Assembly: GCA_030447445.1 (NCBI GenBank)
Contig: JAUJOW010000014.1
Location: forward strand, 1 to 33,142
Length of the DNA: 33,142 nt
Reading direction: 5' to 3'
Origin: Acidimicrobiales bacterium
GTDB taxonomy: Bacteria; Actinomycetota; Acidimicrobiia; Acidimicrobiales; Iamiaceae
Below the pieces are notes generated by a model that was not told where the DNA came from, did no database searches, and worked only from the letters and a program-made list of their open reading frames with translations. Every line of letters begins with the position of its first letter. Position 1 is the first letter of the stretch. A program made the translations under genes and the position numbers. Of the stretch, positions 18,265-26,804 are shown piece by piece.

Positions 18265-18279
18265 AGGAAGGGAAGCAGC

Positions 18280-19758
18280 GTGAGCGTGGTCTCCACCGAC
18301 ACTGGCGTCGACAGCAGCGTCGCCGCGGTCGAGACGGCGTCGAGCGTCGGTGAGCGGTCGAACCTGTTCGGACCGAAGATGATCCTCATGGCGGTCGACA
18401 CCGCAGTGATCGCCATCGCGCTGGCCGCCACCCTCGCCTTCGAGCACACCACCGAGAACCCGCTCGACAGCGGGGGTGACCCTGGTGTTCTCCTCGGCGT
18501 GGCCGTGCTCTCGGTTCCGCTGTGGTTGGCCATCTTCAGCCGACAGCGTCTCTACAACACCCGGTTCATCGGTCGCCGCATCGACGAGTTCCGCCGCATC
18601 GTCAACGCCACCGCTCTCGGCGCCCTCGCCACCGCCCTCCTCGGCTACGCCATCGGTCGGCCGCCGCCCCGGTCGAGCATCCTCGCCCTGTTCGTGGTCG
18701 CGCTGGTCCTGATGGTGGTGGAGCGGGAGGTGGCCCGCCGGAGCTTCACGGCGATGCGCACCAGCGGGCGGCTGATCCGGGAGGTCATCATCGCCGGCGC
18801 CAATCCGGAGGGACGGGAACTGGCGGCCATGCTGCGATCCGAGCCCTGGCACGGCTACCGGGTCCTCGGCTTCGTCGACGACACCGCCACCGATCCCCAA
18901 CCAGTGGCCGGCATCCCCCTGCTCGGCACCATCGACGCCGCTGTGGAGATCGCCCGCCGTCACACCGGGGCCAGCGTGATCGTGGCCGCCAGCGCCATCG
19001 AGAGCGAGACGACCAACCGCCTCGCCCGCGACCTGCTCGACCGGGGCGTCCACGTGGAGCTCTCCTCGACCCTCCGGGACATCGCGTCCCAGCGGCTGAC
19101 GGTCCGCCCGCTCGGGCGGTTCCCGGTCGTCTACGTCGAGCCCGTCCAGCGTGAAGGCTGGCGGCGGGTGGCCAAGCGCACCTTCGACATCACCGGTGCG
19201 CTCGCCGGCCTCGTCGTGGCCGGCCCCGTGCTCGTGCTCGCCGCCGTGGCCATAAAGTTGGACTCCCGTGGCCCGGTGCTGTTCCGCCAGACCCGGGTCG
19301 GGCGCGACAGCCGTCCGTTCGAGGTGCTCAAGCTGCGCTCGATGGTGGCCGATGCGGAGGCCCGCCTCGTGGAGGTGCTGGAGGCGAACGAGGCCGACGG
19401 GCCCCTCTTCAAGATGCGCCGGGACCCACGGGTCACCCGGGTCGGTCGGTGGCTGCGCACCACTTCGATCGACGAGATCCCCCAGCTCTGGAACGTGCTC
19501 AAGGGGGAGATGAGCCTGGTCGGCCCACGCCCTGCCCTCCCCCACGAGACCGAGGCGTGGGACCCCCTCCTCACCCAGCGGCTCCGTGTCAAGCCGGGCA
19601 TCACCGGCATGTGGCAGGTCCACGGTCGCAGCGAGGCGTCCTTCGACGACTACACCCGTCTCGACCTGTACTACGTCGACAACTGGTCGCTCACCACCGA
19701 CCTGGCCATCCTGGCCAAGACGGTGCCGGTGGTGGTGATGGGCCAAGGCGCCGCCTGA
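18280..19758 (+). CDS. Undecaprenyl-phosphate sugar phosphotransferase (exopolysaccharide priming)
   Basis: 492 residues, WcaJ/WbaP-like polyprenyl glycosylphosphotransferase that starts surface glycan assembly by loading a sugar-1-phosphate on undecaprenyl phosphate at the inner membrane face. Residues about 30-150 hold four membrane helices. Residues about 165-270 are a Rossmann-like CoA-binding-type domain (VIIAGANPEGRELA). A further helix leads into the catalytic domain: KRTFDITGALAG, GPVLFRQTRVGR, FEVLKLRSM, SIDEIPQLWNVLKGEMSLVG and RPALP, then KPGITGMWQV. GTG 18280 follows an excellent Shine-Dalgarno (18264-18273). An upstream ATG at 18184 lacks one. Confidence 0.95.
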   Translation: MSVVSTDTGVDSSVAAVETASSVGERSNLFGPKMILMAVDTAVIAIALAATLAFEHTTENPLDSGGDPGVLLGVAVLSVPLWLAIFSRQRLYNTRFIGRRIDEFRRIVNATALGALATALLGYAIGRPPPRSSILALFVVALVLMVVEREVARRSFTAMRTSGRLIREVIIAGANPEGRELAAMLRSEPWHGYRVLGFVDDTATDPQPVAGIPLLGTIDAAVEIARRHTGASVIVAASAIESETTNRLARDLLDRGVHVELSSTLRDIASQRLTVRPLGRFPVVYVEPVQREGWRRVAKRTFDITGALAGLVVAGPVLVLAAVAIKLDSRGPVLFRQTRVGRDSRPFEVLKLRSMVADAEARLVEVLEANEADGPLFKMRRDPRVTRVGRWLRTTSIDEIPQLWNVLKGEMSLVGPRPALPHETEAWDPLLTQRLRVKPGITGMWQVHGRSEASFDDYTRLDLYYVDNWSLTTDLAILAKTVPVVVMGQGAA

Positions 19759-19772
19759 CCGGTTCGGTCGAC

Positions 19773-20879
19773 TCAGGCCTCGACCACGGCCATCCCGTGG
19801 TCGGCCTGGTTGAGCGGGCGTGGGCCGTCGGGGGTCGCGACCACGATGTCCTCCAGCCGAGCTCCCCACCGTCCGGGGAGGTAGATCCCCGGTTCTATCG
19901 AGAAGGCGTGGCCGGCCTCGAGCGGCGTGGCGTTGCCGCACACGATGTAGGGGTCCTCGTGCTCCTCGACGCCGATGCCGTGGCCCGTGCGGTGCACGAA
20001 GCGGTCGCCGTAGCCCGCGTCGGCGATGATGCGCCGGGCGGCGGCGTCGACGGCCTCGCACGGGGTGCCGACGGTGGCGGCGGCGACGGCGGCGGCCTGG
20101 GCTTCGCGGAGCACCGCGTAGATCTCGGCCACCTCGGCCGGCGGATCACCGATGTGGACGCACCGGGTGATGTCCGAGCAGTAGCCGGCCCCACCGTCGG
20201 TCGCCAAGGTCCCCCCGAAGTCGCAGAGCACGACGTCGCCGGCCTCGATGCGGCGAGATCCGGGATCGTGGTGCGGGCTGGCGGCGTTGGGGCCGGCGGC
20301 CACGATGGCGAAGTTCACCCGATGGTGGCCCTCGGCGAGGAGCCGGTGCCCGAGGTCGGCCGACACCTCGGCCTCGCTGCGACCGACGAGCGGCACGTCG
20401 CCGCCCTGGAGCTGGGCCGCCACCCGGTCGGCAGCGGCCGCCGCCCGGGCCAGGGCGGCCACCTCGGCCGCGTCCTTGCGGGCCCGCAGCGGGCCCACCA
20501 CGCTCGACGCCCGCACGAAGCGGGTCGACGCCAGGGCTGACTGGAGGTCCACCAGGAAGCGGGCCCACGTGCGGTCGCCGATGGCGGCGGTGGCCGCCGG
20601 TTCCACCAGCCCGGCGACGATGGCCACGGGGTCCTCGGTCTCCTGCCAGGGACGCAGGCCGAAGAGGTCGGGCCGTTCCACCACCCGGGGAGCCTCGAGC
20701 CCGGGCAGGACGAGGGTGGCCCGGTCATCTCTCGGGACCACGAGCATCGTGAGGCGCTCGAGGGGCATGGCCTCGTACCCGGTGAGCCAGGGCAGATCGG
20801 GCCCGACCGACAGCAACAGCACGTCGATGTCCTGCTCATCCATAGCCCTCCGGAGGCGTTCGGCCCGCTCGACGTACAT
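19773..20879 (-). CDS. M24 family Xaa-Pro aminopeptidase
   Basis: 368 residues, usual for the short aminopeptidase P/prolidase type. The N-terminal creatinase-like domain (about 1-130) includes VLLLSVGPDLPWLTGYEAMP. The pita-bread catalytic domain has all five metal ligands: Asp220 (CDFGG), Asp236 (CSDITR), His300 (TGHGIGVEEHE), Glu329 (SIEPGIY) and Glu343 (RLEDIVV). It should remove an N-terminal residue before proline, in the cytoplasm with two metal ions. It stands alone on the minus strand, convergent with the priming transferase (14 bp gap), and shows no link to the glycan genes. The ATG lies 6 nt after a TATGGT -10-like box, suggesting a leaderless mRNA. Confidence 0.96.
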   Translation of the reverse strand: MYVERAERLRRAMDEQDIDVLLLSVGPDLPWLTGYEAMPLERLTMLVVPRDDRATLVLPGLEAPRVVERPDLFGLRPWQETEDPVAIVAGLVEPAATAAIGDRTWARFLVDLQSALASTRFVRASSVVGPLRARKDAAEVAALARAAAAADRVAAQLQGGDVPLVGRSEAEVSADLGHRLLAEGHHRVNFAIVAAGPNAASPHHDPGSRRIEAGDVVLCDFGGTLATDGGAGYCSDITRCVHIGDPPAEVAEIYAVLREAQAAAVAAATVGTPCEAVDAAARRIIADAGYGDRFVHRTGHGIGVEEHEDPYIVCGNATPLEAGHAFSIEPGIYLPGRWGARLEDIVVATPDGPRPLNQADHGMAVVEA

Positions 20880-20885
20880 GATCCG

Positions 20886-20891
20886 ACCATA
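20886..20891 (-). promoter_or_regulatory. Candidate -10 box of the M24 peptidase gene (leaderless)
   Basis: TATGGT on the minus strand ends 6 nt before the ATG at 20879, the spacing expected when transcription begins at the start codon. No convincing -35 hexamer was found. Confidence 0.35.
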
Positions 20892-20914
20892 GGCCGTCCT
20901 CTCGGCCAGGCCGT

Positions 20915-20937
20915 CGCACCGCGGAGGGTGCGCTTTT
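20915..20937 (+). terminator. Terminator-like hairpin in the leader of GH26 copy 2
   Basis: CGCACC (20915-20920) and GGTGCG (20927-20932) form a 6-bp stem with a 6-nt loop, followed after one C by TTTT (20934-20937). On the plus strand there is no gene just upstream for it to end; the neighbour runs the other way. It may block readthrough or act as an attenuator for the GH26 gene at 21043. Confidence 0.45.
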
Positions 20938-21042
20938 CCTCACAAGAACGTCTCCGTAACCTCCCCGCAACAGAGCCGGCCACTTCGTCCTTCTCGCCGG
21001 CTTCATCCCCCTCCCGCTGCGTACTCAGGAGCTTCATCTGTC

Positions 21043-22023
21043 ATGCGATCGTCACGCGGGTTCGTCGCCGTCCTGGTTCTCACCGTTCTGATGTCGACTG
21101 CCTGCTACGGGCCGAGCCCGTGGACACCCTCGGGCGGCACCGGGCGGGCGGCCCGATCCGCCCCCTCCTCAGGCGCGTTGCTCGGCTCCTACATCGAGCC
21201 GACCACCTACGACCGGGCCGGTCAGGAGAACGCCATCCTCACCGAGGAGTCGCGTATGGGGAGACGTCGCGACATCGAGCACTGGTTCTACCCCTGGGCC
21301 AGTCCGTTCCCGACGTGGCGGGAGCCCTGGGCGGCCGCCGGCGGGCGGCTCAACCTCATCTCTTGGGCACCGGCCCTCACCACCGACATCAACGCCGGCC
21401 GACACGACGCCGTGATCGACGCCCGGGCCCGAGGCATGAAGGCACTCGGCCGTCCCGTGCTCCTGCGCTGGTTCGCCGAGATGGACGGCAGCGCCAAGCG
21501 CTCGAAGGCCGTCTCGCCGGCCGCCTTCATCGCGGCCTGGCGGCGCGTGTACAACCGCTTCCAGGCCCAGGGGGCCACCAACGTCGAGTTCGTCTGGTGC
21601 CCCACGGCCTGGAACTTCCAGACAGGAGAGGCACCGCGGTGGTACCCGGGCGACGCCTACGTCCAGTGGCTCTGCGCCGACGGCTTCAACTGGGCCCCGA
21701 CCAAGCCGGGCGCCGAGTGGACGTCGTTCGAGTCCATCTTCCGCAGCTTCTACGGTTGGGCGGCGCCGCGGGGCAAGCCCATCATGATCGGGGAGGTCGG
21801 CGCCATCGAGGACTGGTCGCGGCTCGGCCGCAAAGCGGACTGGATCCGCGGCGCCGCCGACACCGTCCGGCGCTGGCCGGCGGTGAAGGCGTTCGTGTGG
21901 TTCGACGCCAAGGCCAACGCCCACTCCGACCCCCACCTCACCTACGACTGGCGGGTCGACACGACGGCGTCATCCCGGGAGGCGTGGAACGAGGTCGGCC
22001 GCTGGGCTCATTTCAACCCGTAG
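21043..22023 (+). CDS. GH26-like glycoside hydrolase lipoprotein (copy 2)
   Basis: 326 residues, clearly paralogous to the protein at 14862-15869 along its whole catalytic part. Lipobox-like MSTAC with Cys21, then a Gly/Ser/Arg linker. Catalytic candidates are Glu146 in LLRWFAEMDGS (acid/base) and Glu251 in PIMIGEVGAIE (nucleophile). Shared landmarks are PFPTWREPW, VWCPTAWNF, WYPGDAYVQWLCADGFNW and, near the end, YDWRVDT. It is probably exported, membrane-anchored and glycan-active. CAGGAG lies 12 nt before the ATG, a rather long spacing. The gene is divergent from the M24 peptidase across a 163-bp gap and ends 2 bp from the convergent lipBA gene. Confidence 0.85.
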   Translation: MRSSRGFVAVLVLTVLMSTACYGPSPWTPSGGTGRAARSAPSSGALLGSYIEPTTYDRAGQENAILTEESRMGRRRDIEHWFYPWASPFPTWREPWAAAGGRLNLISWAPALTTDINAGRHDAVIDARARGMKALGRPVLLRWFAEMDGSAKRSKAVSPAAFIAAWRRVYNRFQAQGATNVEFVWCPTAWNFQTGEAPRWYPGDAYVQWLCADGFNWAPTKPGAEWTSFESIFRSFYGWAAPRGKPIMIGEVGAIEDWSRLGRKADWIRGAADTVRRWPAVKAFVWFDAKANAHSDPHLTYDWRVDTTASSREAWNEVGRWAHFNP

Positions 22024-22025
22024 CC

Positions 22026-23678
22026 CTATCCGGGTCCGGCGGCAGCGGTGGCGGCTTGGCGGGCGTGGTAGCTGGAGCGGGTGAGGGGGCCGGCCTCGAC
22101 GTGGCTGATGCCCATGGCCTCGCCCACGGCCTTGACGCGGGTGAGCTCGTCGGGCGTCCACCAGCGGGCCACCGGGAGGTGGTGTGAGGTGGGCCGCAGG
22201 TACTGGCCGATGGTGACGATGTCGGTACCCACGCCCCGGAGATCGGCGAGGGTGGCCTCCACCTCCGGCACGGTCTCGCCCAGGCCCACGATGATGCTCG
22301 ACTTGGTGGTCAGCCCGGCCGCCTTGGCCCGGGCCAGGACAGCCAGGCTGCGGGCGTAGGAGGCCGAGGGTCGCACGGCCCGCTGCAGCCGGGCCACCGT
22401 CTCGATGTTGTGGTTGCACACGTCGGGCCGGGCCCCGAACACGACCTCGAGCGCATCGGGGTCGCCTCTGCAGTCGGGGATGAGCACCTCGACGGCGGTG
22501 TCGGGGGTGCGGTTCCGGATGGCGGCGATGGTGGCGGCGAAGCCGGCGGCGCCGCCGTCGGACATGTCGTCGCGGGCCACGGCGGTCACCACGGCGTAGC
22601 CGAGCCCCATGCGCTCGACGGCTTCGGCCACCCGCTCGGGTTCACCGGGGTCGGGGGGCCCGGGGTGGCGGGTGTCGACCAGGCAGAACCCGCAGGCCCG
22701 AGTGCAGCGCTCGCCGTTGATCATGAACGTGGCCGTGCCGTCGGCCCAGCACTCGAAGATGTTGGGACAACCCGCCTCCTCGCACACGGTGACGAGGTCG
22801 AGGTCGCGCATCGTGGCCTTCACCCGGCGGTAGTCGTCGCTGATGCGGAAGGTGGCCCGCATCCAGTCCGGTTTGCGAGCGGTGATGGCGAGCCCCTCGG
22901 TGACGCCGGCCTCGGCGAGGCGGCCCCGGCTGCGGGGCGGGCGCACCGGCGCCCCCGGCCCCTCGCCGCGGCTGAACGGCGAGAGGTCGGCCGGGCGCTC
23001 CCGCCAGGCGACGTCGTGGCGGTCGGCGCCGGCGCCGCCCCACCGCTCGACGGCCCGGGCCGAGACGGCGTCAACCACCTCCCGCATCGACGCATCGACC
23101 CCCTCGACGGCCAGCGACGTGACCGCCTTGTCGGCGATCCCGCAGGGCACGATGTGGTCGAACATGGCGAGGTCGGGGTCGACGTTGAGGGCGAACCCGT
23201 GCATCGAGCGGCCCCGGGTCAACCGCACGCCGATGGCACAGATCTTCCGGGGGGCATCGGACCCCACCCCCACCCACACCCCCGGGTAGCCCAGGAGGCG
23301 GTCAGCCACCACCCCGAGGTCGGCCAGCGTGTCGATCACCAGCTGTTCGACCGAGGCCACGTAGGCCGGCGTGTCGGCCATCCCCCCGCCCCCCCGCCCC
23401 GCCACAGACAGGATGGGGTAGCCGACGAGCTGGCCGGGGCCGTGGTAGGTGACGTCACCGCCCCGGTCGGTCCGTACCAGCTCGGCCCCCACCGTGGCCG
23501 GATCGACGAGCACGTGGCCGGGGTCGGCCCGCACCCCCAGCGTGTACACGGGAGGGTGTTCGAGGAGGAGGAGGTGGTCGTCGGGTGACTCGGTGAACAC
23601 CCCTCGCTGCAAGGCGTGGGCGTCCCGGTAGCCGACGCGGCCGAGCCACCGCACGTGCAGCGGGCGGGGACCGGTCAT
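22026..23678 (-). CDS. Fused octanoyltransferase-lipoyl synthase (LipB-LipA)
   Basis: 550 residues in one unbroken frame. Residues 1 to about 225 are LipB, which moves octanoate from acyl carrier protein to E2/GcvH lysines: RGGDVTYHGPGQLVGYP, Lys145 (PRKICAIG), GFALNVDPDL and catalytic Cys179 (VPCGIAD). Residues about 262-550 are LipA, the radical-SAM sulfur inserter: auxiliary cluster Cys299, Cys304, Cys310 (CEEAGCPNIFEC), radical-SAM cluster Cys325, Cys329, Cys332 (CTRACGFC), and RSSY at 534-537 near the end. The linker (about 226-261) is Pro/Arg/Gly-rich and includes an in-frame GTG at 22946 that could also start LipA alone. The gene begins directly after the E2 stop codon, so the enzymes that lipoylate E2 are made from the same mRNA. 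Confidence 0.93.
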   Translation of the reverse strand: MTGPRPLHVRWLGRVGYRDAHALQRGVFTESPDDHLLLLEHPPVYTLGVRADPGHVLVDPATVGAELVRTDRGGDVTYHGPGQLVGYPILSVAGRGGGGMADTPAYVASVEQLVIDTLADLGVVADRLLGYPGVWVGVGSDAPRKICAIGVRLTRGRSMHGFALNVDPDLAMFDHIVPCGIADKAVTSLAVEGVDASMREVVDAVSARAVERWGGAGADRHDVAWRERPADLSPFSRGEGPGAPVRPPRSRGRLAEAGVTEGLAITARKPDWMRATFRISDDYRRVKATMRDLDLVTVCEEAGCPNIFECWADGTATFMINGERCTRACGFCLVDTRHPGPPDPGEPERVAEAVERMGLGYAVVTAVARDDMSDGGAAGFAATIAAIRNRTPDTAVEVLIPDCRGDPDALEVVFGARPDVCNHNIETVARLQRAVRPSASYARSLAVLARAKAAGLTTKSSIIVGLGETVPEVEATLADLRGVGTDIVTIGQYLRPTSHHLPVARWWTPDELTRVKAVGEAMGISHVEAGPLTRSSYHARQAATAAAGPG

Positions 23679-25301
23679 CTACAGCTCGGCCTCCCAGTCC
23701 CGGCTCTCGAGGATCTCGCACACCCGGCGGAGGAAGGCGCTGGCGTAGGCGCCGTCGAAGGCTCGGTGGTCCCACGCCATCGAGAGGTTGCCCACCGAGT
23801 GGACGGCGATGGCCTCGCTGCCTCCGGCGTCGGTCACCACCACGGGCTTCCGGAACACGCCCTCGGTGGACAGGATCATCACCTGGGGCTGGTTGATGAC
23901 GGGCAGGTTGACGAGGGTGCCGGTGGCGCCGGCGTTGGTGATGGTGACCGACCCGCCGGTGATGTCGTCGGCCGAGAGCTTCTTGGCCCGGGCTCGGTTG
24001 GCCAGGTCCGAGACCTGGCGGGCGATGGCCCGCAGCCGCTTGTCCTGGGCGTCGCGGATCACCGGCACGATGAGGCCCTCGTAGTTGAGGTCGACGGCGA
24101 TGCCGAGGTTGACGTCGTGGTGGACGATGAGCTCCCCCTCGCCGACGGTGGCGTTCATGTGGGGGAACTCGGCGATGGCGTCGACGAGGGCCCGGGCGAT
24201 GAAGGGCAGGTAGGTGAGGCCGAACCCCTCCTCGACCTTGAACCGGTCCTTGTGGGCCCGCCGCACCCGCTCGACCCCTTCGAAGTCGACCTCCATGACC
24301 GTGAACACGTGCGGCGAGGTGGCCTTGGAGCGGACCATGTGCTCGCCCGTGCGACGGCGGATGTTGTTGAGGGCGACGACGGTGTCGCGCTCGCCCGGCT
24401 TGGGCGGCGCTATCGCGGCGGGCGTCCGGGCCGGCGCCGCCGGGGGCGGAGCCGGAGCTGGGGCTGGCGCCGGTTGCTCGCCGCCCCTGGCTTCGGCCGG
24501 AGCCGGCTGGGCCGCCGCGGTCGGGGCGGGCTCCGCCGCAGCCGGCGCCGTGGTGGACTCGGGGGCGGGCCGGGGCGCGTCGGTGGATCGGCCGTCGCCC
24601 TCGACGACGCGCAACACGTCGCTGCGGGTGATCCGCCCCCCGGCCCCGGTGCCCTCGATGGAGGTGGGGTCGAGGGTGTGCTCGGCGATGAGGCGGCGCA
24701 CCACCGGCGAGAGCACGAGGCCACCACCCTCGCCGCCGGCCGGTGCCGAGGCCGGGGCGGGAGCGGCCGGACGCCGGTCCGGTGACGCCTCGGGCTCCAC
24801 GCCCTCGGCCTCGGCGGCCCTTTCGGTGGCCTCGTCCGTCTCCGCCGTCGCCGTCTCGGCGCCGGCCCGGTCGGCGGACGCGTCGCCGTCCCCGCCGCCT
24901 CCCTCCACCCCGGCCAGGTCCTCGTCGGCCTGGGCCTCGTCGGCCTGCTGCTCGGCCGCCTCCTCCTCTAGAGCCGTCATCGCAGCGCCACCACCGCCAC
25001 CGCCCCCGTCGTCTCGGGCGGCGTCACCATCGGGGGCCGGGCCGCCGTCGCCGGCGGGGGCGCCGGCCTCGGCCGACACCACGGCGAGGACGGTGCCGAC
25101 GTCGACGGTCTCGCCCTCCTCCACCTTGATCTCGGCCAGGTACCCGGCCGACGGCGACGGCACCTCGGAGTCGACCTTGTCGGTCGACACCTCGAACAGC
25201 GGCTCGTCCTCTGCGACCTCGTCGCCCACGGCCTTGAACCACCGGGTGATGGTGCCCTCGGTGACGGTCTCGCCCAGCTGGGGCATCTGGATCTCGGCCA
25301 T
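23679..25301 (-). CDS. 2-oxoacid dehydrogenase complex E2 (dihydrolipoyl acyltransferase)
   Basis: 540 residues. One lipoyl domain (1-76; lipoylated Lys42 in STDKVDSEV), a Gly-rich then strongly acidic linker (about 77-195), a peripheral-subunit-binding domain (196-232; SPVVRRLIAEH, GTGAGGRITRSDVL), an Ala/Pro linker (233-300), and the acyltransferase core (about 305-540) with His512 and Asp516 in DHRAFDG. It forms the complex core that passes acyl groups from lipoamide to CoA. The N-terminus MAEIQMPQLGETVTEG resembles the succinyl- or branched-chain-type E2, but substrate cannot be set from sequence and no E1 is in the window. It lies 32 bp after lpd and ends where lipBA begins. Confidence 0.95.
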   Translation of the reverse strand: MAEIQMPQLGETVTEGTITRWFKAVGDEVAEDEPLFEVSTDKVDSEVPSPSAGYLAEIKVEEGETVDVGTVLAVVSAEAGAPAGDGGPAPDGDAARDDGGGGGGGAAMTALEEEAAEQQADEAQADEDLAGVEGGGGDGDASADRAGAETATAETDEATERAAEAEGVEPEASPDRRPAAPAPASAPAGGEGGGLVLSPVVRRLIAEHTLDPTSIEGTGAGGRITRSDVLRVVEGDGRSTDAPRPAPESTTAPAAAEPAPTAAAQPAPAEARGGEQPAPAPAPAPPPAAPARTPAAIAPPKPGERDTVVALNNIRRRTGEHMVRSKATSPHVFTVMEVDFEGVERVRRAHKDRFKVEEGFGLTYLPFIARALVDAIAEFPHMNATVGEGELIVHHDVNLGIAVDLNYEGLIVPVIRDAQDKRLRAIARQVSDLANRARAKKLSADDITGGSVTITNAGATGTLVNLPVINQPQVMILSTEGVFRKPVVVTDAGGSEAIAVHSVGNLSMAWDHRAFDGAYASAFLRRVCEILESRDWEAEL

Positions 25302-25333
25302 GGGGGAACGGCTCTCTTTCGCTCGGGCCGGTC

Positions 25334-26740
25334 TCAGCCGTGGAGGCCGCGGCCGGTGAGGGTGAGGACGGTCTCGCCGAAGTTCTCCGACAGCGAGGGG
25401 TGGGGCTGGATGAAGTGGGCGATCTCGGCCACCGTCGCCTCCCAGTTCACCGCCAGGTAGCCCTGGCCGAGCTGCTCGGTGACCCAGGGCCCGGCCATGT
25501 GCACCCCGAGCACCCGTCCGCCGGTGCCGTCGGGGCGCTTCTCGGCGATCACCTTCACGATGCCGTCGGTCTCCCCGATGATCAGGGCCCGGCTGTTGCC
25601 GGCCCAGCGGTGCTTGGAGGTGACCACCTCGTAGCCGGCCTCCTTGGCCGCCGCCTCGGAGTAGCCGGCGAAGGCCACCTCGGGGTGGCAATAGATGCAC
25701 CACGCCACCTTGGCGTGGTCGACGGGCACGGCCGTCTCTCCGAGGATCTGCTTCACGGCCACGATGGCCTCGGCGAAGGCGACATGGGCCAGCCCGGGGG
25801 TGGCGATGAGGTCGCCGACGGCGAACACACCGTCCTCACCGGTCCGGCAGTATTCGTCGACCACCACGAAGCCCCGCTCGTCGACCTTGACCCCGGTGCC
25901 GTCGAGCCCGAGGCTCTCCGAGAGCGGGCGGCGACCGACCGACACCACCACGGCCTCGACGTCGAGGGTCTCACCGTCGCCGAGGCGCACCGTCGTCCCC
26001 CCCTGGTGGGGATCGTGGCCGGTGACCTGCACACCGGTGCGCACGGTGATGCCGCGGTCCTTGAACGCCTTGCGGACCACCGGCACGACGTCGGCGTCCA
26101 CTCCGGGCAGGATCTGGGGCAGGGCCTCGAGCACGGTCACCTCGCAGCCGAGGTCGGCCATCATCGACGCGAACTCACAGCCGATGGCCCCGCCGCCGAT
26201 CACCGCCACCCGCTTCGGCAGCTCGGAGAGCTCGAACACCTCGTCGGAGGTCAGCACGATGCTGCCGTCCACCTCGAAGCCGCCGATGGTGCGGGCCACC
26301 GAGCCGGCGGCGAGGACGACGTGGTCGCCGGTGATCTCGGCGGTCTCATCGCCGCCGCTGACGGTGACGGCGTGGTCGGGGCCGAGGGTGCCGGTGCCGG
26401 CGAAGACGGTGATCTTGCGGCTCTTCACCAGGCCCGAGAGGCCCTTGTGGAGCTGGTCGACCACCTGCTGCTTGCGGGCCATGGTGACCCCGAAGTCGAG
26501 CTCGGCGCCGCCGGCCTTGACGCCGAAGCGCTCGGCGTCGCCGACGGAGCGGAACACCGAGGCCGTCTCCAGGAGCTCCTTGGCCGGGATGCACCCGCGG
26601 TGCAGGCAGGTGCCGCCCACCTTGTCCTTCTCGATCATGGCGACCCGGAGACCGGCGGCGGCGCCGTACAGGGCGGCGGCGTAGCCACCGGGGCCGCCGC
26701 CGATGACGACGACGTCGAAGTGCTCGGCCGTGGGGACCAC
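25334..26740 (-). CDS. lpdA: Dihydrolipoyl dehydrogenase (E3)
   Basis: 468 residues. The flavoprotein reoxidises dihydrolipoamide on E2 with NAD. FAD-binding VVIGGGPGGYAAAL (11-24), redox disulfide Cys45/Cys50 (GGTCLHRGCIPAK), NAD-binding VAVIGGGAIGCEFA, a second FAD segment GVFAVGDLIATPGLAHVA, and the C-terminal base pair His447/Glu452 (HPSLSE) are all present. First gene of a three-gene operon with E2 and lipBA. The GTG at 26740 is the only start before the FAD motif; the GAGGAG touches it, so spacing is poor. A TAGGCT -10-like box lies about 20 nt upstream. Confidence 0.97.
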   Translation of the reverse strand: MVPTAEHFDVVVIGGGPGGYAAALYGAAAGLRVAMIEKDKVGGTCLHRGCIPAKELLETASVFRSVGDAERFGVKAGGAELDFGVTMARKQQVVDQLHKGLSGLVKSRKITVFAGTGTLGPDHAVTVSGGDETAEITGDHVVLAAGSVARTIGGFEVDGSIVLTSDEVFELSELPKRVAVIGGGAIGCEFASMMADLGCEVTVLEALPQILPGVDADVVPVVRKAFKDRGITVRTGVQVTGHDPHQGGTTVRLGDGETLDVEAVVVSVGRRPLSESLGLDGTGVKVDERGFVVVDEYCRTGEDGVFAVGDLIATPGLAHVAFAEAIVAVKQILGETAVPVDHAKVAWCIYCHPEVAFAGYSEAAAKEAGYEVVTSKHRWAGNSRALIIGETDGIVKVIAEKRPDGTGGRVLGVHMAGPWVTEQLGQGYLAVNWEATVAEIAHFIQPHPSLSENFGETVLTLTGRGLHG

Positions 26741-26804
26741 CTCCTCGTGGGTCGGTCCGGAGCCTACCGGTCGGCGTCAGGGCGCCGTCCGGCCGCGGGG
26801 GTGC

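Noticed and set aside
16933..18279. Upstream extension of the priming transferase frame
   Set aside because: It is antisense to the DUF4012 gene and has no family-like sequence; the strong Shine-Dalgarno fixes GTG 18280.
24410..25359. Plus-strand open frames opposite the E2 linker
   Set aside because: Ser/Pro/Ala-rich sequence caused by the low-complexity GC-rich linker of E2; no start signal or domain.
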